Origin: Sindora glabra | Taxonomy: Eukaryota; Streptophyta; Magnoliopsida; Fabales; Fabaceae | Direction: 5' to 3' | NCBI GenBank assembly: GCA_020226215.1 | Contig: CM035234.1 | Span: forward strand, 70,759,135 to 70,823,134 | DNA: 64,000 nt | Shown here: positions 1 to 11,353 of the stretch, one piece after another | Layout of the letters: the number at the start of each line of letters is the position of its first letter | Position numbering within the stretch: the first letter of the stretch is position 1 | Program-made: the position numbers and the translations under genes | The notes under the pieces: generated by a model | Databases searched by the model: none | The model's input: only the letters and a program-made list of their open reading frames with translations | What the model was told of the DNA's origin: nothing

Positions 1-625
1 GATCTAGGAAATAACCAGATTGTTGATCAATTCCCTTGCTACTTGATGAGCATATCCACCTTACATAGTCTCATTTTGTGATCCAATAAATTTCATGGGT
101 TCATGGAATGTTAGGAACCAACAAAACTTGGCTACCTCTACAAAAATTGTATCTTGCTTCCAATGGTTTCAATGGCAGGATTCCATCCACATATTTCAAA
201 TCATGGAAGGCCATGATTACAAAAGAAACTTATTTGAAGCATTCAGATTTCAATCATCTTCAAGTAGAAGTTTTATCCGGATTTCATTATTATTACCAAG
301 ATAGAGTGACAATAATTATGAAAGGGTTGCAACTAGAGTTAGTGAAGATCCTTACTATATTTACTGCAATAGACATGTCATGTAATAGATTTGAAGGACC
401 AATTCCAGAAGATTTTGGAAAGCTGAAGGCACTACACATACTTAATTTGTCTTATAATGCTTTATCCGACCACATCCCATCATCTTTTGAAAAGTAAAAA
501 AATCTAGAGCCCTTGGACTTGTAAAACAATTCTATGAGTGGGGAGATTCCTACACAGCTTGTAAATTTGAATTTCCTTTCATTCCAAAACCTCTCCTTTA
601 ACCATTTGGTTGGAAGTATTCCTAT
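1..625 (+). pseudogene. LRR receptor-like protein (Ve/Cf-type) pseudogene, 3' part, left segment
   Basis: Extracellular LRR receptor-like proteins sit in the plasma membrane and sense pathogen or developmental signals. Here frame 1 reads an LRR ending NNQIVDQFPCYL, then frame 3 from about 108 reads TNKTWLPLQKLYLASNGFNG, the island-type segment with FKSWKAM, YYQDRVTIIMKGL and ELVKILTIFTAIDMS, then LRRs with FEGPIPEDFGKLKALHILNL and GEIPTQLVNLNFL. This order is typical of the last LRRs before the C-terminal cap. Damage seen: a stop at 79-81, a frameshift near 105, stops at 495-497 and 522-524. The gene continues beyond the left edge. The reading breaks at codon GSIP, where a retrotransposon begins, and resumes at 2610. 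Family identity is strong from motif order; the specific ligand or function is unknown. Confidence 0.9.
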
Positions 626-917
626 TGTCATGAGCTGGTAACTTCACTTGTTAGATCATGCTGTGCTCGCTATCAACAACTTGAAAGCAAGCTAGCTAAG
701 GATTAATCCCACGACACCTAAGTGGGATAACATATCCAATAGCAATAATATAAGTGCAATGGAAAATAAACAATTAAGGCAATTAAAACATGCACAAGTA
801 GGGGCAACGAGAGCACAACATATAGCACAAAGTATATTAAAGATAAACACAACACACGCAAGGGCAAAATATGCAATGCAGACAAATGTAGCCAAAATTG
901 ACTAAAATTTGGATATC

Positions 918-1310
918 TCATTTAGAAGAGGGGTTACTTCTATTATTCATATAATCCATAAAGCAATGGGGTTCAAGTACTCTCATACGCCTATATTCGG
1001 GTACTCCTTGGTTGAGGCCTTGGTTACCCAATGCTCTTGTGAGAAATCTAAGTTGAACCTTCATATAAGCTAATTCAATTCTTAGATCTTTAATAGAATC
1101 ATCCAAGTCACCTTTAGCAGTGGCACTTGAAGTCTATTGATTAATGCCCAAATATGATTCAATAGTCGCAATTCAAATGGTTATACCCTCCTATTCCCTA
1201 ACCCATTCGATAAGCTCATGAATGTCATGACTATACATCTTTTTAATAGCTCTGTACAACTCATCCACTTGTCTTATTCGACTCGAGTTTAGCAATGCAT
1301 GAAGTGGTTG
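918..1310 (-). pseudogene. gag N-terminal fragment of the gypsy element
   Basis: The minus strand reads KDLRIELAYMKVQLRFLTRA followed by GVPEYRRMRVLEPHCF. This is the coiled-coil-like start of gag leading to the RM-V-EPHCF boundary that precedes the gag core in a common plant gypsy lineage. Upstream (1236-1310 on the minus strand) reads VDELYRAIKKMYSHDIHELI, with stops between the two parts. Gag normally forms the virus-like particle in the cytoplasm. Only the N-terminus survives: the reading runs straight into LTR A near 955, so the rest of gag and all of pol are missing. Confidence 0.6.
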
Positions 1311-1378
1311 ACATGGTTGTTATTGCTCTTTAAATCTCCCAGCAATTTCAAAATTCTTTTTGAAGCAGGTTAAAACCC

Positions 1379-1390
1379 ACTCTGATACCA
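1379..1390 (-). other. Primer-binding site (initiator Met tRNA type), copy 1
   Basis: The plus strand reads ACTCTGATACCA, the reverse complement of TGGTATCAGAGT. This is the usual plant initiator-Met tRNA primer site. It lies two bases left of LTR B, so the element is transcribed leftward. Confidence 0.75.
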
Positions 1391-1805
1391 AATGTTACGA
1401 GCTAGCAACTTCACTTACTAGATCATGTCGCCCTCGCTATTAACAACTTGAAAGTAAGTTAACCAAGGATTAATCCCACAATACCTAAATGGTTTAACAT
1501 ATCAAGTGGCAACAATATGAAGAGCACAACAAAAGATAAACAATCAAGACAACTAAAATATGCATAAGCAAGGGCAACGAGAACATAGCACATAGCACAA
1601 AGCGTACAAGGGCGAAATGTGCAATGTCGACAAATGCGGCCAAAATCAGTTAAAAATTAAGACATCTTCAACAGCTCTGCACAACTTGTCCACTTGTCCT
1701 ATTTGATTCTTAAGTTTAGGAATGCATGAAGTGGTTGACATGGTTATTATTGCTCTTTAAATCTCCCATCAATTCCAAAATTCTTTTTGAAGCAGGTCAA
1801 AACCT

Positions 1806-1817
1806 GCTCTGATACCA
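1806..1817 (-). other. Primer-binding site (initiator Met tRNA type), copy 2
   Basis: The plus strand reads GCTCTGATACCA, two bases left of LTR C. A second primer site inside one insertion is the clearest sign that this element is a compound or recombined structure. Confidence 0.78.
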
Positions 1818-2609
1818 AATATCATGAGCTAGCAACTTCACTTGCTAAATTGTGCAGTGCTTGCTATTAACAACTTGAAAGCAAGCCAACCAAGGATTAA
1901 TCCCATAACACCTAAGTGGGTTAATATATTAAGTGGCAATAATATAAAGGCAGCGGAAGATAAACAATCAAGGCAACTAAAATATGCACAAATAAGGGCA
2001 ATGAGAACACAACACATAGTACAAAGCATATTAAAGATAAGCACAATGTACACAAGGGCAAAATATTCAATGTGGACAAATGCGATCAAAATCAGCTGAA
2101 ATTTTAGACATCTTATTTAAAAAAGGAGCTACTTCTATTATTCATATAATCTTTCATTACATTGTTGGAAATATACAAAAGAGGCATTAAGCCATACATT
2201 CCATCCTCTAGACAAATGTTAGGTTTCCACCAAGGTCATCAAGCACTCCTCCCTAAAAAGCATTATGAGTCAAATCCCATTTGGCAAGAGTAGACATACT
2301 TTTTCCAAATCGTCATAAGGACTTTTCAACTTGCTCTAAGTGGAATTTTGCTATCAAAATACAATGATAGAAAGATAAAATTACAAGGATCACAGCCAAG
2401 TACTTTTCTACTCGCACTGGACAAGTTACCTTAGTTAAAACTATAAGTAAAGTGCTAATACATAAAAAATGGAAAAAATAGTACACAAGTTAGAATGGCC
2501 CCAAATTTGGCCTACAAGGTCTTCATTTTATGCTTGAATTATCTACCAAGTTTCAACTTGAATGGAACTTGTTTGCTTTGTCAATTAGTGCACAAGGCCA
2601 GCTTTGACA

Positions 2610-2675
2610 CTACGGGTACTCAACTTCAATCATTTGAAGCAGCTTCCTTTTGTAGGAAATGAAAGGTTATGTGCT
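2610..2675 (+). pseudogene. LRR receptor-like protein pseudogene, right segment after insertion
   Basis: Immediately right of the retrotransposon the text reads TGTQLQSFEAASF, then after a one-base insertion GNERLCA, then a stop. This is the C-terminal cap signature that follows GSIP in the Ve/Cf-type receptor-like proteins, so it continues the segment ending at 625. The membrane anchor and cytoplasmic tail expected next are not recognisable downstream, so the gene is also decayed or truncated at its 3' end. Confidence 0.85.
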
Positions 2676-4879
2676 TAATAACTCTAACTTATTTCAACAT
2701 CATATAGGAATGAATCTCTAGATCAACTTGTGTTAATTAGTAATAAGTTACAACAATAGCAGTAAGAAAAAACATGGCAACTCATATATTAAAATTTCAT
2801 AGCAAATTAAAAAAAATGAAATTGAGTTTTGACATTTGAATTATGGAAATTAATAAATATTCATTAATTATTAATTAATATTTGAATCTTAAGTATAAAT
2901 TAGGATTAGGAGGAAAAAAATTAATACACTTCATGCAAACTTTGGAAAAATTACCTCAAAATTTATATGGATTTATATTGCATGCATTAGAATATAATTG
3001 TACATGAATTAAAATGAGATCATAATATAAATGCAGAAAAACATAAACCTACAACAGTATTTCATATGTGGCTAATGTAAATACAACTAAGTTACTCAAT
3101 GAAGTATAAATCCAATTTATAATGTCAACTTCTATCATTTTTCTAATTTATAACCGATGAAAGAAAATCAAAATTAAACAAATATTGAATGATCAATGAA
3201 TGAGTTTTTCTAACGTTGAGACAAGCTAATGCCCTTCCCCAAATTAGGAATGTCATAAAAATTTATTAGGTATAGTTAGTAATCGGGCCATGTAAATAAC
3301 TTGTTAATGATTAATAGATTGAGATGCAAATAATCCATCAATTCCTTCTAAAAATGAAGTAATTACATAAAATATCATTTTGCTCATAATTATTTGTAAC
3401 TAAAACTATATATATATAATTGGTACATGTACTTTGACAAAGCATTGTTCCCATAAAGATTAAATCAAAAATTGATAGAAATTTAAGTAATATAAAGTAA
3501 TATATGTATAATTATGATATTAATTTTTTTAATGATAAAAATGGTTAAATAACTAGAGACATATATGTAAGAATTGAGGATCAAACTTTTAATTATAGAA
3601 GAAGATACAAATCTTTTAAGAAATGTCAATTGTCACTTGAATTAAAAGTTTTAACCAATTATAATCCTAATTTATTAACAAGCAGCAATTACAAATTTAC
3701 AATGTTAGAATAGGAAGATATAAAATAAATAATAAAATAAATAAAAGGAGAAAGCCAGATTGAAATTTCCCATGATTCAACTTCAATGTTTGATCAGTTA
3801 GTTCATGCAAAGCCCACTATGTGGTGGATAATAAAGTAATATTAAAAACAAATATTGGGGTTAATAAAGTAATATAAATAGATAAGACGTATATGTTAAC
3901 CTAGTCCCAATTTGATTGTTAATTTTTTATAATAACAAACATTTTGAAATTGCTTATTTTGCACAAAAAAAATTCAATGTGAAAATCAGCTATGAAGAGC
4001 ATCAAGATTTTTTAACGTCTCTAATCTAGAATTTTAGGAAATTTAAAGTGTACATGAATCATTCTTGGTTGCTTTTGCCAAAAAAGGTTTGAAAAAGTGT
4101 GTCTCACGTTATAAAATTATGTTCATAAAAATTAGAATCGATTGAGATTTAAAGATCAAGTTTTAATTGAAAACCAATTTTCAGGCATATATATTAATTG
4201 TGCACTCGAAGAATGTCTCCGAACTTGAAGGAACTTACGTTGAATTTTTTCTTTTCTACATTTGGTGCCAAAAAAAGTTTTTCATAAAATACAATTACAA
4301 AATGTTAAAATAGAGAAAAATATTTTAGTTATTTAATATTAAATATGAAGAGTTTAGATAAAATATCTTTCCTAATTTAAAAAAAATTACTTTCTCCTAT
4401 TATCTTACTACTAGATGTTATATTATTTAATCATTAATACAAGTAGCATGTAATAGTTCCATTTATATATATTATAGCTTTTAACCTATGCATGCAGGGA
4501 TTTAATTAATTTTAATTAATAATAATTTATGATATAAATTTAAATTTTCAAATTTTAAATTACAAGGTATTCAAATGATTAATATAAAATATGTTATCAT
4601 GTTTATATCAATTAAGCAACTACAAAATTAATAAAATTAGGATTTGTTATATTTTTAACTCAATATTAATTGATAAGATTGTATTATTGTAATATTACAT
4701 TAATAGTGATCATTACAATAATTAGAAGGATGTATACATATTCTAATATTAAAATAAATTAAATTTAGAAAAATAATATGATATTATATATATTGATATA
4801 TATATAACTAATAACATTTATTTATATGAAATTGAAATCCTTAATTCTATATAAATATAAATTGTAATAGATAATAAAA
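2676..4879. other. AT-rich intergenic DNA, no recognisable feature
   Basis: Long A and T runs, short repeats and no open reading frame of note. I saw no protein similarity, terminal repeat or RNA gene here. Confidence 0.6.
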
Positions 4880-5349
4880 ATTTGAAAACTTGGTAAACCA
4901 ATGAAAGAAATCAAAATAATTATAAAAATGCAATAAACGAGAAAGGGAGAAATCATGGAATTTTTGTCTTAATTTGATATAAATTACTATATATAAATGA
5001 GAGACAAAGACATAGAAAATGTAGTAAATCAAGAAAAAAGATCAAAAAGATTACAAAAAATGCAATAAATAAGAAAAAAATTAGGAAAATTATTTCAAAG
5101 ACAAAAAATGTAGAAAAATTTAAAAAGAAAATCAATAAATTAAGAAAACAAATCAAAGAGATTAATAAAAATAAAATAAATGAGAGAAAGACATTAGAAA
5201 TTTTTTTAATTTAATATAAATTACTATATATAAATAAAAATTCAGCCTTCTGCACTGATTATACAAGTGTGATTCGTTACAGTGCATTATTCATTAAAAA
5301 GAGATTAATTATGTAATATGACTTATCATGGCTAAATATTCATTCAAAG
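4880..5349. repeat. Dispersed repeat also found near 61700, left part
   Basis: The stretch around 5200-5330 (a run ending in ATTTTTTTAATTTAATATAA, then TATATAAAT, then a short CTGCACTGATTATACAAG motif and CATTATTCATTAA) matches 61800-61950 in order and spacing. Within it, a block starting TTTGATATAAATTACTATA recurs about 235 bp apart (near 4975 and 5210). The hAT element at 5350 interrupts this repeat; text right of it (AATAACAAATTGATA near 6268) resembles 62027. Confidence 0.5.
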
Positions 5350-6265
5350 CAATGTTTTTAGATTTGGACCAATCATCAACCTAGCATAGTGAGTGGGTCA
5401 CGGTCGAACTGGTTCAACCAGTTGGACTGAGTGATTGAACAAGTTATTATATTTTTATATAAAATAAATTATATATTACATATATATATATATATAAACA
5501 TAAATTTATTTAATTAATACAAGTTTATTATTATATTTTTAAAACACAAACAAATATTGATCTTATTGAAATAATGAGTAATATAGAAGTAGAAGGAATA
5601 ATTAATACATGAATTGATATGAAAAAACTTTAAAATAGTTGAAGTATAATGTCTTGTATTTAAATTGTAAAGATATCATTTACTAGAAATTTATATTTTA
5701 ATGAGTTTACATATACTGGTATGATATTATTTTTTATATATACTTTAATATAAAGTAAAAATAATAGCAATTCATATTATGATAAATAGATGATAAAGTT
5801 GCAAACCCTAAAACCCTAAAACATAAAAAATATAAATTAAATAAGATAATTTAAGAGGTAGTTATGTCTTAAAATATTTCATAATTGCTCACTGAAAGAC
5901 TATTTCAAATAATACTAATATTCATAAAGTGTTTCAAATATTATAAAAGTAAAAATAAATATAATTCAAAAATTTTCATTCACTTTAATCTTTAAATATA
6001 TAATAAATATTTAAATTTAGGTTGGGCTTTTTTAATTAAGCTTTTGAATTAGACAAAAGTAAAAAAAAAAAAAACTAGACGAATTGGGTCATTGGTTTAA
6101 CCAGGTTAGTGGTTCAAATGGTTTTTTATTGGGTTTAATTAGGACAACTTGGGTTTTTCCCAAGTCCTAGTTTATGGGTCCATCCAGACCATTTTCTTAC
6201 TTGAGTGCCGGTCTAACTAGTTGAACTGACTGGGCCAATTCGAGTTTGAAAACCTTGATTCAGAA
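5342..6265. mobile_element. Non-autonomous hAT-type element (element proper 5350-6257)
   Basis: Imperfect terminal inverted repeats: left CAATGTTTTTAGA, right TTTGAAAACCTTG (reverse complement CAAGGTTTTCAAA). Both ends carry GC-richer subterminal text about GGTTCAACCAG and GTCTAACTAGTTGAACTG, unlike the AT-rich middle. Flanks ATTCAAAG (5342-5349) and ATTCAGAA (6258-6265) agree at 6 of 8 bases, the duplication length of hAT elements. No transposase is present. The middle is AT-rich and holds an (AT)n tract near 5475. Confidence 0.65.
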
Positions 6266-7714
6266 GGAATAACAAATTGATACAAAATGAGACATATAAA
6301 CGGCACTTGATATAAAAGGAGACATGAATCATTATGGCTATATATGGATATATGCAATTGATATTTATAGAGGAAATACTTAAAATAGACAGAATCTTTA
6401 TATTGTATTTTTTAAATAGATATTTTATATAGTGGTATGAAAATTGCGTAACTAACATTCTTGAAATTATATACTATAATGTTTATATGACATTTTGACT
6501 TTCCATCGTTTTGGTAGCTAAAAGTATTCTATCATACACCAACAATCTTTGTACTTGAACCTTACTCAAGTTCAGTGAATTTTTCTACTAAAATTATATC
6601 AATGCAGAGCTGCAAGTTAAAATGATGTTAGATTTATTAATGGATATGAAGTAGATGCATACATATCATAATATTTGAAGTTTGCAATGAAAGATTCAAA
6701 ATGCGATGTTTGTTTAATGGATCGAATTAACAATCACGTGAAAAGGCAATTTATTCACAATTTAAATCTCTTTTTATTTAGAGTAAAAAGAGAAAGAATC
6801 TGAAATAAGTTCTAATAAATTTTTTCCCTTTCTTTTTAACTCTCCCTTTAACTATTTTTCTTCTGCTTATTTATGGATATTTCATGAACTGGATCATGGA
6901 TCGGATTATGGATCGAAGTCGAATCCATAATCCAATTTGCTACCTAGTGGTTTTCTCCCATACATGCATGTATATGAATCAATATACAAATATTTGCATT
7001 TAACATGTTTTTAAAATTGGATATAGGTCACTTGATAGTAAAACAAGGGATAACGGCTTAAGATTTAATTATATGCTAGAATTTTCATAGGCAATAAAAA
7101 TATAATAGACAATAATAAAAATAATTAAATTGCTTATAAAATTTTAATTTTTGCAAATAAATACAATAATAAATAAAATAATATCAAAATTATCATATCT
7201 TCACAAGTTTATAATTTAAATTATTAAAAATTAATAGTGAAGCTATTTTTTAAATTTTTTTTGTGACCCTTGTATGTAGAGAATGATATTATATTTGATT
7301 ATTTGCAACATGAAATTTCTATTTAAATATAGAAAATAGAATTTGAATTTGATCCATTATCAATGGAGATTAATTTTGCACTCTCACTTATCCATATGTT
7401 TGACATGTCATTAAAAAAATAAAAGTAATGCTATGAGGAGTTTAACCTCAACCTCTTAAATGGTTGAGTATTTCCAACATTTGATTATATTTAATATATT
7501 GATATTTATATTTTTAATTTTAATTTACTTGCTTTAAAATTTGAATTCGACACAAAAATAGTCAATTGAATATTCCCACCATTTTCTTTTACTATATGAA
7601 TTAATACATTGATATTATTAAAAATAATCAATTAAGGATATTATATACAAATAATTTACATACGCATTTAATTATAAATTAATACAAATTCCAATATATA
7701 TAATATAAATTATG
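6266..7714. other. AT-rich intergenic DNA
   Basis: No recognisable gene. A small palindrome-like cluster (GGATCATGGATCGGATTATGGATC, near 6890-6925) is present, but no other element end was seen. The short open reading frame 6213-6458 on the minus strand overlaps the hAT end and is not credible. Confidence 0.5.
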
Positions 7715-8831
7715 TTACTTATCAGGGTTTTAAAAAGTGGACTGCATTATATTATGCGGTCGCATTTTTGCGGTTGCAGAAGCTTCCACATCCACAATTG
7801 CGGTGTGAATGAAAATCACAGTTGTAACAGCACATTGCGGACGCAACAAAGCTCTGATGCGGTTGTTGTGGCTTGTTGTAGGACATTTTCACCGTATTTT
7901 CCTGCGACAAGCCATGTCCATGGTGAAAATTTGAAAATACTAAAAAATGTCATTATCTCACCTGCAACATATGTTTTTGCTGTCCGCCAACTGTTGCACA
8001 TACCTTGATGATTTTCTTTCTCTGTTTTGTTTAGAGTTGATATTTGTTTGATTGTTTTGGAGTTGACGAGATCAAGGAAGAAGATGAACAAAAACACCGA
8101 GAAATGTATATATTAAAAATTATTATGGGATGGATTTCAGCATAATATTAACATAAAAGATATATTAATACATTATTAAATTTAATTAAACATTAAATTA
8201 ATTTTTTTATCATGAGTGAATTTTATATATTTTATAATAATATATTAATAATTAAATTTAGTAATGTGAGATATTACTTATATATGATATATTATAATTT
8301 TTTTCAAAATCTATTGAAAAATATTTTTATTATTAAAATATTCTATTTATTTTAAAATTTGTATTTTGTTTAAATTATTTTTTTTGAAATTTAAAAATAG
8401 ATAATTTAATATTTTGAAAAATTCAATTTTTTAAAAGTTTAAATTTTCTATAATTTAAATGATCTTCTAAATATTGAATAATTTTTTAGCATGGATGACA
8501 AGTTCTAATAATATAAAGCTTTATATTCATTTTAGTAATTTAATTATATAGTTATTAATTGTTGAATATATTCTTTCCACATTAATATTACTATTATATA
8601 ATTTTTAATTTTAAAAATTATTTTAACACATTAAATTGGATGAAAATATAGTGAAATAAAGTATTTATGAGGATTATATCAATTTTTTTATATAGATGTA
8701 CGAATTTTTGAAAAATTCACGATCATGATGGCCGCAATCTGCATCATAAGACCCGCAATATTCGCAATTGCAAAAAATGTAACGTGACCATATTTGTGAT
8801 CACAATCGCAATTTAAATGCATGTTACTTAT
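7715..8831. mobile_element. Non-autonomous hAT-type element with perfect 8-bp target duplication (element proper 7723-8823)
   Basis: TTACTTAT flanks both ends exactly (7715-7722 and 8824-8831). The ends read CAGGGTTTTAAA and TTTAAATGCATG, imperfect inverted repeats with the CA...TG ends of hAT elements. The left 150 bp is rich in GCGGTCGCA, TTGCGGTTGC and similar words. The right 100 bp carries the complementary set (GCCGCAATCTGC, CCCGCAATATTCGCAATTGC), typical subterminal binding repeats. The middle is AT-rich without a transposase. Overlapping short open reading frames on both strands follow the inverted repeat and are not genes. Confidence 0.8.
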
Positions 8832-9325
8832 ATAATTTTTTTAACATTTTTTAACCTGCGCGGTGCACAGGTACTACACTAGTGGAATCTGCAAAAACGT
8901 TGTTTTCATTTTTAGGTTGAAAATTTTTATTAAATTATAAATTTAAAATATGGAGGCTCTATAGAAGGAGGTTATACTTGATAATATATAATTTGATCTT
9001 TCATACTTCTATTTAGTAAAGAATAATATATATTAAAATTTTAATTGTTATTTAAGATTACAAATTTAAATATATGATTATAAAATGAACGCAGAAAATT
9101 AGGTTTTAAAAATTTTAAAATATTTTTTATAATATAAATTTATTCATGTAAATAAAGCTTTAATTTTGATGAAAGTGTATTTAAAACTTGTGCATCGTAG
9201 AAGTTTACAATCTAGTCTAGTTATGAATTACAGTTATCATGTTCTGTGCAACCTAGTCTGAGTCCTACTTCACATGTTGTACTTGGCAAAACAACATATA
9301 ACGCTCAAGTTGATATCATCTTAGG
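8832..9325. other. AT-rich intergenic DNA
   Basis: No open reading frame, RNA gene or clear repeat boundary recognised. Confidence 0.5.
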
Positions 9326-9495
9326 AAGGAGAAATTCTAATATATTTTATGAGTAAGGAAACAGTGCCTTACTCTAGAGAGAGATAGAGAGAATGTAGTG
9401 GGGGTGGAGCTCCATCCCATTCCCTTCTCTATGTCTCTCTCTCTTGGAGTAAGGCACTGTTGCCTTACTTCTAGAGTATAATAGCATTTCTCCTT
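9326..9495. mobile_element. Foldback MITE-like element, about 170 bp
   Basis: Nearly the whole element is an imperfect inverted repeat. The left arm is AAGGAGAAATTCTAATATA, then AGTAAGGAAACAGTGCCTTAC and a GA-rich run. The right arm carries the reverse complements: a CTCTCTCTC run, GAGTAAGGCACTGTTGCCTTAC, TATAATAGC and ATTTCTCCTT. The centre is GTGGGGGTGGAGCTCCATCCCA. A transcript would form a long hairpin. I could not fix the target duplication, so the superfamily is open. Confidence 0.75.
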
Positions 9496-10884
9496 AAGGA
9501 GAGAGAGCTGTCCCCAGTGACGGATAGAGCACCCAAAAGAGCAATGTGAGCAGATATTTATATCCTAATAATAGTAAAACATATTTACTAAAATAAATAA
9601 GTATTTATATATATTTAATATAAAATTATAAAAATACAATAAGAACAGTGAGTAATTGCATCATTATTTGAATGCAAAGAAAGAAGATGAAGAAGAAAGG
9701 AATTTTTTGGAAATTTCTCTCATATTTCAATGGAATGAGGAAGAGAAAAGAAATATTAAAGATGGAATTTGCACCAGTAATTTTGAAGTCAATTCAATTT
9801 TTTTTTAAAAAAAAAAATTTCTCCATTTGCTCCTTTATTCAAATTTGAAAATTTTTTCTTCTTCCTCCCTATTTTTTTCTTAACCAAACAAGAGGTAAAA
9901 AAATATAATACATTTCTATTGACAAAATAATATTTTTTAAGTTCCCAAAAAATTAACATATTACATAAATAAATTTAAAAATTAAGTTGGATTTAAATAT
10001 AATCTATCATAAATGTAAATCAATGTAATATTATTATTCACCCATATGTTATTATATCTATAAAAAACTATTAAAAATATTCTTATTGTTCATAAAAATT
10101 ATTAATATTATTTTTTAAATAATGTGTCATATTCTTGTTTACTAATTATTAAAAAAATTTTATGCCAATAATAGATCAATTTTTAATTCAACTCATTGAA
10201 TCATGCATAAAAAATATGAATATTATGTATCTTTTTGGACGTCGCTTATATTGAAATAATTTAAGTGATACGACTAATTTAGTAAAAAAAAAATTGATTT
10301 ATTGTGAGAGTTAAATAGCTAAATTTTAATTATTTAATTAACATCAATGATTTAAGTTATAACACCGTGTAATTTCTAATTGGTCAAATGTTATCTTAAA
10401 TGTTATTTAATTTTGATCCTTTAAATAAAATATAATAATAATAATTTATCATTTTTATTATTAAATTAAAGTGCTTTTGTCACGTAAATATAAAATTAAA
10501 TTATAAAATAATGTGTATTTAAAATAAATATTATTAAATTATATAAACTAATTGGTACCTTTAAGTTGCGTTTGGATGGATTGTTTGTAAAATTCAAGGA
10601 ATTTAAAATGACTTCATTTTAATTCCCTCCATTTAAAGATTAACTTGTCTAGGTTGCAATGATGAATCTACAAACTTTTGAAAAGAAAAAAATACTAAGC
10701 ATTTCATAATTTATTTTTAATTAATAAATTATTCATAATAGTTTATTTATAATATTAATATCTGACAAACATTAGAAATATAACAAAATTATTCATATAG
10801 TTTTATTTTCCATTATTATGTAATAAAAAATAAATGCTATAAATTTTTTTAAAAAATATAATTTACAACATGGAAGAAGCAGAG
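9496..10884. other. AT-rich intergenic DNA
   Basis: No gene seen. CAGTGACGGATAGAGC at about 9516 faintly resembles the start of a hAT terminus (CAGTGGCGGA...) but no partner end was found. TTGCGTTTGGATGGA near 10565 resembles the start of a plant inverted-repeat element, again without a partner. Confidence 0.4.
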
Positions 10885-10889
10885 GGTCC

Positions 10890-11339
10890 TGTTAGAATTT
10901 TTTCTTAATGTGGACTATCATTAATTGTAAGTATTTTATTTTATTTTTTGATAAAATTAGCTAAACAATGATCCAAGAGATTTTTTATTCTCTATTAGAA
11001 GTGGTCTATTATTTGCGTTTATAGATACTTGATTTTGGATTAATATATTTAACAGTTAAAGTGTAGGCTATACCTTTTCTAACTCATAACGGGAAAGCTT
11101 GATAAAGTTTTATTTATATTGGTTAGGTCCTTCTCTAGTCCTAACCTAATTCATTTATTAGCTTGTTTCATTGAGAGCCGTATACTCTAGGAAAAGGAGA
11201 GGAAAATTTATGCCTATAGTATTCATCTGAATATTAACTTATTCAAAAAAATTAAATTTATGATAAAGGTATGCTTCTATACTAATTTTATTTTCATGAT
11301 ATCCTGAATTATATACAAATTTCAATTTAAATTCTTACA
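10890..11339 (+). repeat. 5' LTR of the 7-kb copia-type element
   Basis: Begins TGTTAGAATTTTTTC and ends ATTCTTACA. It matches 17408-17866 through landmarks such as AGATACTTGATTTT, GTGTAGGCT, TCCTAACCTAATTCATT and GATAAAGGTATG. The two LTRs differ at many sites by eye, so the insertion is old. Confidence 0.85.
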
Positions 11340-11341
11340 TG

Positions 11342-11353
11342 TGGTATCAAAGT
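11342..11353 (+). other. Primer-binding site (initiator Met tRNA type)
   Basis: TGGTATCAAAGT follows the LTR end after two bases. One base differs from the common TGGTATCAGAG form. Confidence 0.75.

Larger units (their letters stand above)
626..2609 (-). mobile_element. Rearranged Ty3/gypsy-type element inserted in the receptor pseudogene (LTR-int-LTR-int-LTR)
   Basis: The insert begins TGTCATGAGC and ends TTTGACA, giving terminal inverted bases TGTCA/TGACA. Flanks CTAT (622-625) and CTAC (2610-2613) look like a worn target duplication, and removing the insert rejoins the receptor reading. It contains three related LTR copies in minus orientation: A at 626 to about 955, B at 1393 to about 1668, and C at 1820-2609 (about 790 bp, apparently full length). 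Each of B and C is preceded on the plus strand by a reverse-complement initiator-Met tRNA binding site (1379-1390 and 1806-1817). The internal regions hold only leader and the start of gag. A and B are each fused to internal sequence partway through the LTR. Confidence 0.8.

Noticed and set aside
692..921. Two overlapping minus-strand frames rich in hydrophobic and cysteine residues, looking like membrane proteins
   Set aside because: They lie inside an LTR copy and are repeated in decayed form at 1838-2089; composition explains the hydrophobicity.
4847..5156. Phenylalanine-rich minus-strand frames
   Set aside because: They arise from purine-rich AT repeats on the plus strand; no motif.
5400..6240. 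GGTTCAACCAG-type palindromes as viral or regulatory sites
   Set aside because: They are explained as subterminal repeats of the hAT-type element at 5350-6257.
7712..8097. Overlapping 98- and 93-codon frames on opposite strands
   Set aside because: They span the subterminal repeats of a non-autonomous hAT element and resemble no protein.
9516..9560. CAGTGACGGATAGAGC as a hAT terminus
   Set aside because: No matching inverted end or 8-bp duplication found.
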